A DNA stretch of 64,000 nucleotides, taken from the NCBI GenBank assembly GCA_904066235.2, contig CAJFCV020000005.1, forward strand, positions 7,621,501 through 7,685,500, in the 5' to 3' direction. Of this stretch, positions 22,089 to 34,877 are shown piece by piece; position 1 is the first letter of the stretch; the number at the start of each line of letters is the position of its first letter. Under the pieces are notes generated by a model that made no database searches, was not told the DNA's origin, and saw only the letters and a list, made by a program, of their open reading frames with translations. The DNA comes from Bursaphelenchus xylophilus. Taxonomy: Eukaryota; Nematoda; Chromadorea; Rhabditida; Aphelenchoididae. A program made the position numbers and the translations under genes.

Positions 22089-24807
22089 ATGTCTGACCGC
22101 GTTGATGCAAAGACGGCTAAGGGTGCTGCAAAGGATGCGGCGTCTGAAGAGGTTAAGGATGTGCCTGAACCAAATCGCGTTAAAACATCGAAATCGGAGA
22201 GGCCAAAGACAAACAAAGGCGCTGATATTTTGATTGTTGAACCGGCGGAGGAAAGGCCAAAGACTAAAGCCAAAGAAGGTAAGGAAATAAGGGATTGCTG
22301 TGTAAGCATACAGTATATAAGCATGACGACGCTCTCTTATCGTTAGGATAAATTTTTATAGGTAAATCAGTGAACAAAGACGTTAAAGAGGAAAGTGGGG
22401 GCAAGGATGAGAAGGAAGAGGGCAAAGATGCCAATGATGGGCATGTCCAGAAAGTCAGGGATCGAGTCAGCGATGGCAAAAAGATCGAGAGTGGAAATAT
22501 CGAGACCAACTTGAATGATGACGGAGATTTGATTATTGACAAGGACAAGTGCCGATTCTACATTTTTGGATGCGATGTTGAGGTAAGAGGAACTTTGATG
22601 TCAAATCAGTAATTTTTTTTGTTTTATTGCCGATGTTCTCAATTGAATCCATCAAAATCTGTTTCTGGAATCAAAAAAATTCCCCTGTAATTTTCAGGGC
22701 AATGACCATGAAAGTAAGCGTCCAGTCAAACATTTGACTGTCCTCAACGACGCCGTTATTGATAAGTTCCGAGTCATCAACAAAGTCCTTGACGATGATG
22801 ACAAGATCACTTCAATGTTCCATACGCAAAAGATCTCTACCAACAGCATCCTATGCCGGGAGAGTGTTCAGTTGGTCTGGCCGATTGCTGGATTCAATGA
22901 AGTGCTGCGGAAAGGAAAGAATCGACTGGGAGAGGTTTTGGTTTCCGAGCCATTTCGCAGCGAATGTTTTGGATATCAACTTCAAGCGATTTTGATTCCA
23001 TATGGAAAGGATAATGGTGAGTGGGTTGTGGGAAAAGGAGCCGTCTGCACATATTTAGGGATAGGCGTACCCATAACCATTTTTAATTAGTGTCTAACTG
23101 ATTTTTGCAATCCTTGGGAAGGGAATTATGGGTCAGTTCTGAAACACCCAAAAATACCGATCATCTTTGCAATTTACAACGTAAAATCCAAAGGGTTTCT
23201 GTAAAGCACAAGATATTAGGTTGTATAATAAGTTATGACCATAATTTTTTAAAATTACTAAAACTTTAATAATGCTTTTTTCAGAGTTGAATAGCATACC
23301 GCTGGGTAGGGTGGAGACAGTAGATTACAGGAACCAGTAGCACATCGGCCTCTGGCTAAAGCATCGGAGAAAAGAAATTAAGAAATGAGGGCATCCCAAG
23401 GTGCTAAAGCAAAAATACGACTTAAATCTGAGAATTCTGAGAGGCTAGTAATGACAATGCTTCTGTAGGACACTAGAGGCGTCCTTTTTAAATACACTGC
23501 ACAGGATTAACTCTACGTCCCCCCACCTGAGCTTTACTGTTCAAAATATAAATTGAGGTATACCTTCATTGTTATGCACCCTGATTCGTTTCGAATTAAT
23601 CCCACCTCAAATAACGTGGTTCAGCTGTAAAGAGTCACTTATGAGTTGCGTTTTGATAACCTACTCAAATCAGAAACTGCTTGTATCAGGTGACAATAAG
23701 GAACTTCATTCAAAGCGTTACATTTTGCGGGCCGCTGGACTAGAGTTCAAAACTTTTATTGAGTACGCGCTAGCGCCATCTTGTGAAGAACTGTTTTTGG
23801 TGGTTATGTACACTACATACCTCGGCGAAAACGACAGTATATGTTCTTTGAGTTTGCGGCTGTTAAGTTCTAAAAAATTGAAATTCAATTGGATGATCCA
23901 AAATTCTGCTAATTCTTAAATTTTTCTGGAGATTCCAATTACTGCATGCTCCAAAATTTGCCTGGTGTGACAACAGGCATGTGATCTCGTATTACAACGA
24001 GTTATAACAATAGACAATAGAAATCCCGGGCGCTAAACTTTTTAGACGCCTTTTCAGGCGACGGCTTCGGTAACCTTCCGAAAAAACAGCTCATAAAATG
24101 AGTTGTCACTGCTACCTAGTAACGATGCTGTGTCAGCGCATTCTACGACCCTTGAAGATTACAATAACACCAATCCGAGACCAGCAGCGGCTGGCAGAGA
24201 GACGTGACTTGAGTTGTTTCGTACCCTGCCAAAATCGGGGCACTTCCGCGTTTTTAGCAATAGAAAATTGCGGCTATGCCGTAAGACTTTGCAATACGTA
24301 CTAGATGAAACTTCGATAAGCCCTCTATTAGTCTATAGGTATGTTGAACTAAGGAGGGATCTGAGCTAGGAAATAATCGACTTCAAACTTTTGCAAGAAA
24401 ATGGTCATAACATATTATACAACCTAATAGTATAAACATTGACAAATTCTAACTACAATCTATATTGTTTATTATCCTAAAATTTTCCAGCATTTGGTCG
24501 ATTTGTCTCCTTTTATGTCCAGCTTATCCCCGGTCCCTACGATCCAATTCTCAAATGGCCTTTCCAAGACACCATAACTCTTATTCTCTACGATCAAAAT
24601 AAGAACGCGACCAGTCGAATGGACTACCGATTCGAGTTGAATCCCTCTCATGAAGTGGTGGACGACAGCTTTGTGGGAAGACCCAAGGCCGACAAGCCGA
24701 ATGGATGGCTGGGAACTGACAGTTTTGTGGAAATCGAAAACATTCTCACCGATGGGGATTACTTGGTGAACGAAACTGTTTATTTTGGAGTTTGTATAAG
24801 CACTTGA
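22089..24807 (+). CDS. TRAF/MATH-domain protein (4 exons, 348 aa)
   Basis: Exons are 22089-22278, 22362-22582, 22698-23016 and 24491-24807. Residues 1 to about 130 are a charged, low-complexity region rich in K, E and D, with no RING or zinc finger. The C-terminal part, about residues 175-345, is a TRAF-type MATH domain: LVWPIAGFNEVLRKGKNRLG, then SEPFRSECFGYQLQ, a VSFYVQLIPGPYDPILKWPF block, ITLILYDQN, and finally DGDYLVNETVYFGV. This fold binds receptor tails and adaptor peptides in TNF-receptor-like signalling. Without RING the protein could act as an adaptor or dominant regulator, like C. elegans TRF-1-type proteins. The last intron (23017-24490) is unusually long because it carries a mariner-like element. 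Confidence 0.88.
23216..24427. mobile_element. Mariner-like element inside an intron of the TRAF-like gene
   Basis: It starts TTAGGTTGTATAATAAGTTA and ends with the inverted equivalent CATAACATATTATACAACCT before AA. A TA duplication lies on both sides (23214-23215 and 24428-24429). The 1212 bp length is near that of autonomous mariner elements (about 1.3 kb), but no frame longer than about 120 codons exists and I see no D,D34D transposase motifs. It is therefore non-autonomous or completely decayed. Both ends are shared with the 405 bp copy at 16.2 kb. Confidence 0.88.
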
Positions 24808-25488
24808 ACTTTGGTTTTTCGGCGACTTATGCCTTTTGTGAGAGGTATTTTGGATTAAAATAAGGTGTTTGTGATCCGAAAAAGTTGTTTTTGAATTTTT
24901 TTTGGTTTTGAGGGAACACTTATTTCAATTTTAAGAATCAATTTTCGGGAGATTACTTCGGTATGGAGGTGCTACACCTCTTGTAAAAATTGATTTTTTC
25001 GTTGTCAAAGCAATTTTTTGGATTTTTTGACTGTAAAATCGCCAAATGATGCGAAAATTTGACTCAGAAGACATGACTATAGAAACAGAGTAAACAAAAC
25101 ATTTTCAAGATCAGCCCGTATTCTTCTTACCGGACGTTTCTCCATCTTTTATTCAGTATTTTAAAAGCTCCCTCCTTCTTTTATTTCCCACAGTGAAAAT
25201 TACATTTCAATGGAGCTTAAAGGGCATTTTCAGTTCAACTAAAAAGTTTACACGTCCTTTATTGGCCTCCTTTTTGCACGAGAATACATTTTTATCCTAG
25301 AATATTTCCAGAAACTTCCAAATAAGTTTCATCGTATAAAATGTCTCTCTATTGTTCCGTCCTGGATGCTTTACTATAATAATGTAATAAATGCAGATCC
25401 TCCCCTGGTCTTTTATCAGTTTTTGTTTGAGTTTTGACCCATGATTCATTTGAAATCGATGATTTAAAAGGCGTCGTTCGATGATTCA
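24808..25488. other. Intergenic, 3' and promoter sequence
   Basis: No gene is seen between the TRAF-like stop and the lipase start. The sequence is AT-rich and presumably holds the terminator of one gene and the promoter of the next, which lie on the same strand about 0.7 kb apart. Confidence 0.4.
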
Positions 25489-26906
25489 ATGGAGCAAATC
25501 ATGGTCAAGGAACTATTGTTACTAGTGTTCGTCAATCTTGTCCTTGGAAAAAATGACTTGGGATATAACGAAAATACGGCAAAGAAGTTGTTGGTACTCT
25601 CAGCTGGTGCTTACTCAAAAGATCCGGCCGTTTGTCTACAAAGTCATTTTGATGTCGTAGAGGTATTTAGTGTTTTTGGACCTTTAATAGAACGTCTGTA
25701 TGGAATCATTTTTACAAACTAAAATTTTTTAGATGGTTGATGAAGTTACCGTGGACTGTGGAAGGATCTTTGACCATGACTGCTTTGGCTATGTTGCATT
25801 GTTGCACAAGAAAAAAGCGTTGGCCATCGGTTTCCGGTAAGATTTTTCGTAGTTCGTAGATGATTTTCTTGACTTTCCAATTGTTATTCTTAATATTTTG
25901 TTGCCACACTACGCTGAATATTCTTATTCTGTAATTTTTAGCGGCTCAACCAGCGCAATTCAGCTTCTAACACAAGCCACCAGCGCTTTAGGGCATAAAG
26001 TCCCATTTCTGGAAGATATGGGAAAAATCAACCGGTATTTCCACCACGCATACAAACTACTGTGGGAGAGGATGGAAGACAAAATTACAGATTCAATCAA
26101 AAAGTATCCGGATTATAAAGTTTGGATCTCTGGCCATTCTTTGGGAGGAGCCTTGGCATCGCTAGTTTCGGCTACTTTGGTGCGAAATGAGATTGTAAAA
26201 CTGGAACAAACCGAGAATTATAGCTTTGGGTGAGTTTGTAGTAACTTTTTTGTGACCCTCTACAACTTCTTTTCAAACGTGTCATTTTAGGCAGCCTCGA
26301 GTTGGCGAGATTGTATTTGCTTCGAGATTCAAGGAAGTAATTCCGAACTATTTTCGCATTGCGCATGCCAAAGATATTGTAACTTATTTGTTCCCGAGGA
26401 AGTTTGGCTATAGACATTTTCCAAATGAGGTAGGTTATTGTTGTAATCAAATTCCAAAGTTTACTATAAAAGGGTACACAAAGGGGTAGACATAGCATGT
26501 TTCGAGAGATTTTTGCGGCTCGATGGAAACTCAGCCGAGCCTAGTTATTTATGGTAGTGCATCTGTCAATAATTTTTAGCAATTAAATCTTGTGTCTACA
26601 TTTACGATCTGTGACTTTCAGGTTTGGTACCCCAGTGACATGACCTCGAACACGACCTATTCGATTTGTAAGGACTTCACGGATCCGGAATGTCACGACG
26701 AAAGTAATCGAGACAATGTTGAAGACCATCGGATGTATTTTGGAGTCCATGTTGGAAGATATGGAAAAGCCGGATGCCCATTGTTGAATTTGAACACAAC
26801 TGATGAAGTTGAGCTTAGTGTAGCCCCTACCAGCATTGGGAAGAGAATCGAAAATTCAATTTTGGCAGTAATCGCAACTTTCGTTAGTTGGCTTTTTATG
26901 GAGTGA
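25489..26906 (+). CDS. Secreted class 3 lipase (5 exons, 329 aa)
   Basis: Exons are 25489-25662, 25733-25836, 25942-26229, 26291-26429 and 26622-26906. The N-terminus is a signal peptide (LLLLVFVNLVLG). The lipase_3 fold is marked by ALAIGFRGS, then the nucleophile elbow WISGHSLGGALASL, and FGQPRVGE. The probable acid is Asp in HAKDIVTYLFP and the probable catalytic His is in DHRMYFG. Cysteines in SICKDFTDPECHDE suggest disulphides. The family hydrolyses triacylglycerols or other esters outside the cell or in the gut lumen. The C-terminus ends in a hydrophobic stretch (ILAVIATFVSWLFME), which could be a GPI-attachment signal or a membrane tail. The second in-frame Met at residue 5 is an alternative start. 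Confidence 0.92.
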
Positions 26907-27388
26907 TGTTACACAATAGTATTACTGTTATACCTATAACATGGATGTTATATATAATAATTTTTGGCGAGAACTTTAATAGCCCAGCGATCTCAGTGGC
27001 TGTAGTTGGCGACACTTCCTAGATGCTTTTATTAAGTGTACAGCATAATTTATTTTTTCTAACGGAATAAATGTCTATCGGTAGTCAGGCAACTGTGAGG
27101 CATTGTAGCCCTTTTTCTATTAGTCTGAATAATGGTTCATATATGACCGAAGGCCGCAACTTGGAGAGCTCTGATATGACCCTGGTCCAATTGAGGTGTT
27201 GAACAAAATTTAGATTGCTGACTGATGCACAGACCATGGCGGTGAAATCGTCGGGGTTCAGGCTGAAGTAGAAGTTTACAGTAGAAGTTTTACAGTGAAA
27301 TTCAAGAATTTCTTCAAATTTTTTTGGAAAAGTCCTACGTCACTACTTGGGAAACACTAATCTACTTCTACGCCAGACATTATGAAAA
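26907..27388. other. Intergenic between convergent genes
   Basis: No gene seen. This is the 3' region shared by the plus-strand lipase and the minus-strand secreted-protein gene. Confidence 0.4.
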
Positions 27389-30300
27389 TCAGTGTGCCGT
27401 TGCTTGAGAGATTCCCTGGCAAATAGAAATAGGATACCTTTCCAGAAGCTCAATTCCATTTTTTGCCCAATGAACTTGATAAGCATCATTCTTCTTCACA
27501 TATCGTTCCTTTTCTTCCGTAATACCAACTCTAACGGCTTCAATGCTGACCAAGGATTGCAGATATCTACAAGAGACAGCATTACAATTCCATCTTTAAA
27601 TCTTACCGCTTCCGCAAACTGGAGCCCTTGACGTCTTCATTTAGCCTTTGCGTGTGTCCATAAATAAAGTTCCTGTAAACATTCTAAATAAAATTACACT
27701 TTCTGAACTGAGACTTACATTAAAATCTGCATTAAACATTTTTCTTTCCCGAAATTCCGAAAATAATTCAAGTAAATTCAGAGAAGTTTTGGAATTGTTC
27801 CTTGTCTTAATGACATTTGCCAACATGGACCCGAAACCCGGTTCTTTGTAATCGCTCTGATAGGTCAGGAGTAAGTTGTAAGCCATTTCGTCTGTCCATT
27901 TGTCCAGACCATAGCTTTGATAAAAATCAAGGACGTCTTGATGGTAGAGGGTGTTGTAGAGTTGAGGGTGTGGAGAGAAAATAATTTTGCTGTTCAGGTC
28001 GATGGGTATGTTAGGGAAGCAAATAATGTCCGCTGAAAAAGAGAGGAGGTAAGATGTGGTGAAGTCATGTTGAGAAAGCATGATGCAACCTATGTATATG
28101 TTTGTCATCTCATTTTGATATTATTTTGCTAAAGCATATTTTTTATTACTTTTGCTACCTAAAGAGATTAAAAATAAAGTTTGAGAAGTCCCGTTTTTTA
28201 TGCATCTAAAATCTCTGCTTACAAATACCGTAAGCTACTTACATTTTTGCAAATAGAAGAACTTCTCCTTTTTGTCATCATCCATGTAAAATACGGGCAA
28301 AATCTTCTGCTCAATGTATCTTACCGGACTCTGCTTTAACTTGTAATTCTTGTCAACGGTTACTGTAGTCTCGACGTCAATCTTCTGAACCCAAGAATTG
28401 ATCATCTCGAAAGCGGCAAGTCGGCCGCATATTGGTCTGCTTTTTATAACCTGTAATTGTATCGTAATATACGGTATTATCGATAAGGTTATAATACAAA
28501 TTTTGTCATTAACTCGAATAATTATACAGCTACATGTTGTCATAGTGAGAACGGTGAAAAAGGCCTCATAAGGTTTAACTTTAGTCCGTTAAAGTGAGCA
28601 AAAATCCGATCAACTCCCCAGTAAAGGTTACCGTTTCAAATGCATAACCAAAGCGTTCCGAAGAAACCATCTTTCCATTGTATTCATCATAAAGTTGTAC
28701 ACTTGCATTGACAGTGACCTCCTTTCCAAACATCCTCTCCAAAGTATACATCATGTCTTTCGCTTTATCTCCGGCGTCATTTTGATTCTTGATCGTAATT
28801 TCGTTCTAAAAGAGCTCCTAAAATTATCCTTTTCCGGGTTTCTCACCAAGAACAATTGATCATCCACGTTGTCCATTGTATCTTCCAACAGTTTAGCAGC
28901 CAAATATCTCGAGATTCCTATAAAAAGATTGTCCGTTTTTTGATCAAAAGCCCTTAGGTTTTGGCCGAAATATCTTCTCAGCAGAGTTGTTGTAATATCC
29001 ATTTTCATCTGAACCTTTTCCTTGCTCGAGACAAATGATGTGAGAAGAGATGTGTTATAAGGAAGGGAGAGGATGTTGCCGTTCCATGTGGGGGATGAGA
29101 GATCGAGCAGTCTGACAATAGCTACAATTGGAAAAAAATAAGAATGATTAAACTTTTTTTGGCTCGCATTGAACTACATACCAAACAGTGTATGTCATGC
29201 TTCAGAAATTTTATGTCAAAGCTTTTGCTAATTCAGTCATCATTTTCTCCACCTACCAATATCATTTTCATCTTTTCCGAACAAATTTTGAATCACTGTC
29301 CAAATTTGTTCGAAAAACTCTCCAGTTCTGTCTCCATCGTACTGTAATTCAGGTTGTACATAGTCTACAATCTAAACGTCATTCAAGATCATTCGCCTCC
29401 ATTTTTCTCACCATATTATCGTATCTCGTGGTATGTTGTTGGTGTAAAAACGGGCCGATTATTATAATTATATCCTCCAAACGGTTTAATTTGATCTCAT
29501 CGTTATCGGTTGATGTCAAGGAGCTGTAAAATGCTGATATTTGTTAAAAAATTATATACCAATGGGTTCCATCATGTGCAATGTTTAATTATCGGTTACA
29601 TGTTATATTATCTTTTAGGTTGGGAGGAGCTATACATGTGATATTATGAAGACATTGTTCCATAAATATAAATGGGTTCAATTGTTCCTAAGATTACAAT
29701 TTTGTTCTTATTGCTTTGCATAGCACTACACACACAATGGGCTGCGCAAACAAACCAAAAGATCCTTATTACCACAGTTTTCCAGTACCTTTGACTCTTT
29801 TTTATATGGAAAAGCGCCTTCCCCTATAATATTTTACTTTTCTGCTAACTTATTGGGATATCGTTCTCAATACTGTAATACTTTCTTTGAACGACTCCTA
29901 TCAGTTAATCACTCACCCTTTGCTTATCGATCTTCCATTTGAAATCACTGTTCCGTTGGCATCTACGTTCACAGTTAGCAAAAATTCCTGGTCAAATTTG
30001 AAGACCGGTAAAAGCGATGTCATCCTTTGCTGATTTGATGTACTTGTGGTTAGGTAGAAACTGAAATTCAGACATTTTTAATGCATAAACTTTCAAAGCA
30101 GAGTCTCATACATTCATGTATTTTTGTAACCATTACAACACAGAAACGACTTAACCACATTTTTTCAGGAACGTTAAGGCTAGCATGTCAGGATTTTTAT
30201 TAGAAAGTTTTCTAAAGCCTCTAACTGTGGCCAAAAAACCTAATAGAGGAAGTACTCCAACCGTTCAGGGTTTCCCTGTAAATTCTTAATTGAAAATGTC

Positions 30301-30876
30301 AAAGCTTGATGTGTACTTTTCGACCTTTTTGCCCACCTTAGTATGCGAACTCTAATTGAGCCCAGATTTTATTCATCTACATAATTAGCCATTCCTTGAT
30401 GTTTTGAACTGTTCTAATTAATCATGGGTAATCAAAAATTTAGGGTACTTTAGATTTCCTACGTACTTGTTGACGCCATCTACGTAATACTCCTTCACGT
30501 TGAATCCGAACTCATTTCCGATGGCCCCATTATATTTAAATTCCAGCGTTAAGTATTCCAGTCTCGCAAATCTGATGCCAAATTTTATATTCCAAGTATT
30601 TTCCTTGATATCCGTTTCATAACTCCCAATTAAATATCCGCCTTTGTAAGCTTTGCAATCCTCTAAAGATAGATTTTTTACCATAAAAGGTAAATTCAGA
30701 TCACATCTGTAGGTTTCACATTGCAGAGTAATATTAATAGAGCTTGTAAAGGACTTTAAATCCGAGATTTTATCAGATTTCGAATCCAAGGCCACATTCC
30801 AATGAATTTTCTGGAGGTTCCAGGCGTTGGAAGAAACAAAGAACAGAAAAAAGATTAGAAAATAAAAGGAATTCAT
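27389..30876 (-). CDS. Large secreted protein of unknown family (10 exons, about 658 aa)
   Basis: Exons are 30876-30467, 30060-29917, 29523-29412, 29341-29257, 29121-28847, 28805-28632, 28450-28243, 28032-27719, 27683-27607 and 27566-27389, and all phases agree. The N-terminus is a clear signal peptide (MNSFYFLIFFLFFVSSNA). Several N-x-S/T sites follow (for example NIT and NLS in the first exon, NTS and NAS later), and no internal membrane segment is evident. Recognisable but unassigned stretches include RYLAAKLLEDTMDN and YQSYGLDKWTDEMAYNLLLT. I know no matching domain. Weak points are the 35-base intron between exons 8 and 9 and the last exon, which may instead splice at AG-GTATCC near 27432. 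Confidence 0.65.
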
Positions 30877-33057
30877 CTTCCAATGGACCGATAATTTCTT
30901 GGAATCAAGTTTTTTCGACTTGAAGTGTGAATAGAGTTGTTTTATTAACGAATTTAATTGTCTTTTGTTCAGGAATTGCTGATAAGCATAAAACTTTTGA
31001 TAGGTGACGTTTGAGCGGCTCTTGAAGAGGAGATGACCAATATTAATGAGCTGTTAAACTTTTGTAGAATTGTTGTGATTATGATCGTAAAGAATAATGT
31101 GCTTCGGCCAGAATTTTGTTTCTCATCAGAGAATACATACAACCTACAATCAGCGCGATCTAAAACTCAATGATCTTTTGTAAGAGTTATTTTTTTCACT
31201 ATCTTTTTTTCCACATAAAATCACATTCTAAACATATAAACGCGTATAACAGTAATGATACACATCACCTTTATGTAGGTAACCCAAGAATACCATAATT
31301 ATGGTATTGCAGATAATGGACGCTTTCCGTTTCTAAGAAACAGACCTTCACAGACTTGGTATTTGCGCTGGCTTCCTTTTTTGTAAATTTGAATTTTAAT
31401 TCTATATCCAGGTTTACAATATATTTTGTCACATTTGAAAATTTTTGAGTGTAAAAGATTTTCGAAGCCTTTATAACCTTTACAGCTTAGAGAATCAGAA
31501 AAGATGACTTATTTTCTGCATTTACTGGTCTAAGCGTACAACAAAATAACCAAGTTAAATTTTTAAAATATGTACATCCTTTTTTGAATTATAAATGTAC
31601 AGAGACTTTTCAAACTTTTCCCTTCCCCGCGCCCACGTTGTTAAAGTGCGTGTACTTACCGTAAACTTAAAAACGAATGTTATTATGTTGGTTACTCACA
31701 ATCAATGAGGAAAATAACAAAAACACCCGTCATGACACTGAAAACGCGACTTCTTTTATTTACAACGCTTCTAAATTTACTTTCATCCCCAAGACAATGA
31801 GAGATTTTGTAGTAAAACATTTGACTTAAGGTTAAAAAACACTCTTAACTCTGTTTATTTCAATGTCTGAATACAACTTTTAGGCGGAACAATAGAAGTT
31901 GTCATAAAGTGGGGTGAATAACAGAACAATAATAGAGACGCAGCCTGTTACAAAATCCTTGAGGATGACAACGTAGGTTCGAGAGATACAATAACAGTGG
32001 TATTATAGATTTGAGTGTATAGGTTAAGTTGTTGAGTGAAAAGCGTAAAAGGTTTGGGGCCGCTTATAAAGTTTGTATAGTGACGGTCTTGGGGTCATAA
32101 ATTTGGAAACCTTTCGTTTCGAGGATTCACAGCCGTCGTTGGGAATTTCCCTGCGTTATCAAAATTGAGGGGTTGTAGAGATTCTAAGGCAGATTCCAGC
32201 TCCCTGCACGTCAAACTGAGGAGTCCGGTGACCGGAATAGAACCTTCGCTATCGGTTTTACATACTTCGTTTTGATTTCACAGAGAATCAGAGAAAATAC
32301 GCACAAAAACGCACTCTCTCGCCCCAAGAAATCCCCATTTCTTCCCCGACTAAAAGTTTCTTGAATTGCCATCCTATTCACCGTACCGTTTTAGCCTACC
32401 TCAGTTTGACGTGCCCTGTACTGGCAAAACAAATGTTCCAATCCGGCTTGATGTCCGACTCCGTATGTCATCCAAAATCTATGATTTCTCCGATCGTAAC
32501 AAAACAATTGCTTTGCATTTACTAGAGAACTTCAGCCAGTCAAAGAAAGTTTTATATTCTAAATCCCTACCCTCATTACTTATTTTTTACATACTCATGC
32601 CCTTTTTAACTACTATAATTAACTTTTTTGCACCTTTCACCAAATGCTCTTTATTCTTCTATTTTTTGCGTTCCAATCTAATGAAATAAGCCCATAATTC
32701 TATTTACAGTAAACTGGAACTTAACCAACTTGCTTACTATTCCAAAATAATATAAGTTTTAATGTCGTTATTTTGTATTTTGATGAATAGAATAAGCGTT
32801 CCAAAAAAGGGACCCGTTTAAAGTTTATTTTCTAGTTTTTATCCGCAGGTGAAACTTTTAAACTTCTAAGTTACAAAAGCCCTGAGGGCATTTTTAAGGA
32901 CGCTGGTACGGAACAACTACATCCCCCATTTTTGTTTGATTTGTGACGCAAATTAACGAAAAACTACCGAGATTTCGTCCCGCTTTCATGCCGAGCTGAC
33001 TTTTGTATTCCAAAAGTTGAACATTTACAACTTCATTTTCAGCTTTTACAACGCGGC
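30877..33057. other. Intergenic region with an uncertain minus-strand frame
   Basis: No convincing complete gene. On the minus strand 32277-32095 is open for 61 codons without ATG, includes VTGLLSLTCRELESALESLQ and ends in a stop, so it could be a stray terminal exon. A perfect 16 bp inverted repeat (GCACGTCAAACTGAGG at 32206-32221 and its complement at 32399-32414) flanks the sequence next to it. The rest is AT-rich. Confidence 0.35.
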
Positions 33058-34803
33058 ATGTTGATGACATGGTATCATTTTGCCGACACCGTGTTGTCAA
33101 CATTCTCGGTTTTCGTTCAGCTATCGGTTGTTTTTATCATCATTAAGAAATCGCCAAAGACAATGGGACTTTATCGGTATTTTCTGGTGATCGTAACGGT
33201 AAGTGAAAAACGATGACTGAGATAATGTAATCTGTTCCTGCTTTAGCTGAACGACATGATCTTGACCGTCATTATTGGGTTTCTACTTTGTCCAGTGGTA
33301 AGTAGACATTCTAATAACTGAGTTGCTGGAAGTGAAGGAACATGCATATCTATCGTTTTAGCAAATGTTTTGGTAAAGCTTGACACAAACGTAGATGGGT
33401 TGAGTAATAAATTTTTTCGCGGCACTTTTAGAGCGGGTTTATGGAACCACCGATGAAATTCAGCTCTAGTATTACCAAGCGCATTGCCGATAATGCCAAT
33501 TCTTTGTTACCTCCTACAGTAAAAATACCACAGCAAAAGTACCAACAGGGCCTGGGTGGACATGGTTTTCAGCTCATTTGTTATGCTGTCACAAAGTTTG
33601 CGAATGCGTCTGCAAGACACGTACCTAAATTTATGAAATTTAAAACAAAAACCGCTTAGACTGTGCGCTTAAGATTTGAGACACTAGCCATTTCTTCAAG
33701 TGGTACCTTTTTTCTTCGAATTTAATCTCCGAATTTCAGCCTGGCGATCCATTTCCTGGTACGGGTCTGAAAATGGAAGGCATCTTTTCTCATGTTGGTG
33801 AAAAGGGAGTATATATTATGGTAAGCTCATAAAAAGTTTTATCCCACTTTTAAAATACTTACATATTTTACATAAAACAAGATTTTTAATCCTGAATCAA
33901 TTTAAGATCATTCTCCTCTCTGTTTTTGCGGGTAACGTCGTCTCGTGTCAAAACTATGGCCTTGTTTATCGATTCGTTGTGATCCTACCCAACGAAACGT
34001 TCAGTCGAGTTGCCAGCCATCCCATTTGCACCGTGATCTACATTATCTTCTGCGAGATTATCGTTTTTGGCATTGGCTTTGGCTTGAGCAATTCATTGGC
34101 AACTCAAGAGCAGGCGAAGGCTCTCCTAATTCAACGAGGACTGTGGGCCAACGATCCAATTACTCCGGGATCGTATCGGATATTATTTAAGAGCGAGAGA
34201 AGCGAATTCAAAAGCTTGATTTTGGGAATATTCGCAATCGCCCTGTTCGCAGAATTCTTCTACCTTCTTTGTGTCAGATATATTCTATATTTGATTCGGC
34301 AACAAGGAGCGATATTCTCCAAATCGACTTATCGAATGCACAGACAACTGACGATTTTGTTGGGAGTTCAGGTAGGAATAAATGTCAAAGATGTGGCCGG
34401 ACTCTCTGTACCCAAAACCTCGACTTTCAGTACTGTCATAGCCGGAAAGAAAAATATTTCTCTTGAAATTTATCATAGTACCTCAACTTTTTAGCTCCTC
34501 GTTCCGCTCATCTGCGTCCTCTTCCCCGTGTGTGTTACTTTTGCCTCAGCTTTAATCGGCAAGCCCTTTACCTCATTTACTGCCAAGGTTGGAATCCTGG
34601 TGATCGCCTCCCAGTCAACTTTTTCCTCAATAATGACTATCTGTTTTATCGGTCCTTATCGACGATTTGTATTGCGGCAGCTTCGGATTCGGGTCGGAGC
34701 CGAGACTTCAACGCAAAGCAACTCTGGCTTCGCAACGACGACAAGATATCGGAAAAATAGTACTAAGAGAAGGCCGTCAAACATCATGTTTATTAAATAT
34801 TGA
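33058..34803 (+). CDS. 7TM chemoreceptor, Str/Srh-type (5 exons, 348 aa)
   Basis: Exons are 33058-33198, 33247-33297, 33740-33820, 33907-34371 and 34495-34803, each ending in phase 0. TM1 is followed by KKSPKTMGLYRYFLVIVTLN, a classic nematode receptor TM2 start. The end of TM3 reads CQNYGLVYRFVVI, an extracellular loop carries PNETFSRV, and TM6 is QLLVPLICVLFPVCVTF. The C-terminal helix boundary is CFIGPYRRFVLRQLRI, again typical. Receptors of this class are expressed in sensory neurons. The third exon is short and the second intron (442 bases) is long compared with the others. The product is intact, and the gene is convergent with the receptor at 34.9-38.0 kb. Confidence 0.87.
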
Positions 34804-34877
34804 GATTTGTTATAAATCTCATTAATTGATTTCTAATAAATCAAAAACTTGAAACATGGATTTTAACCATTTATTTA

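Noticed and set aside
23569..23919. A 116-codon plus-strand frame inside the mariner-like element
   Set aside because: I see no D,D34D transposase motifs or typical mariner ends, so I do not call it a transposase.
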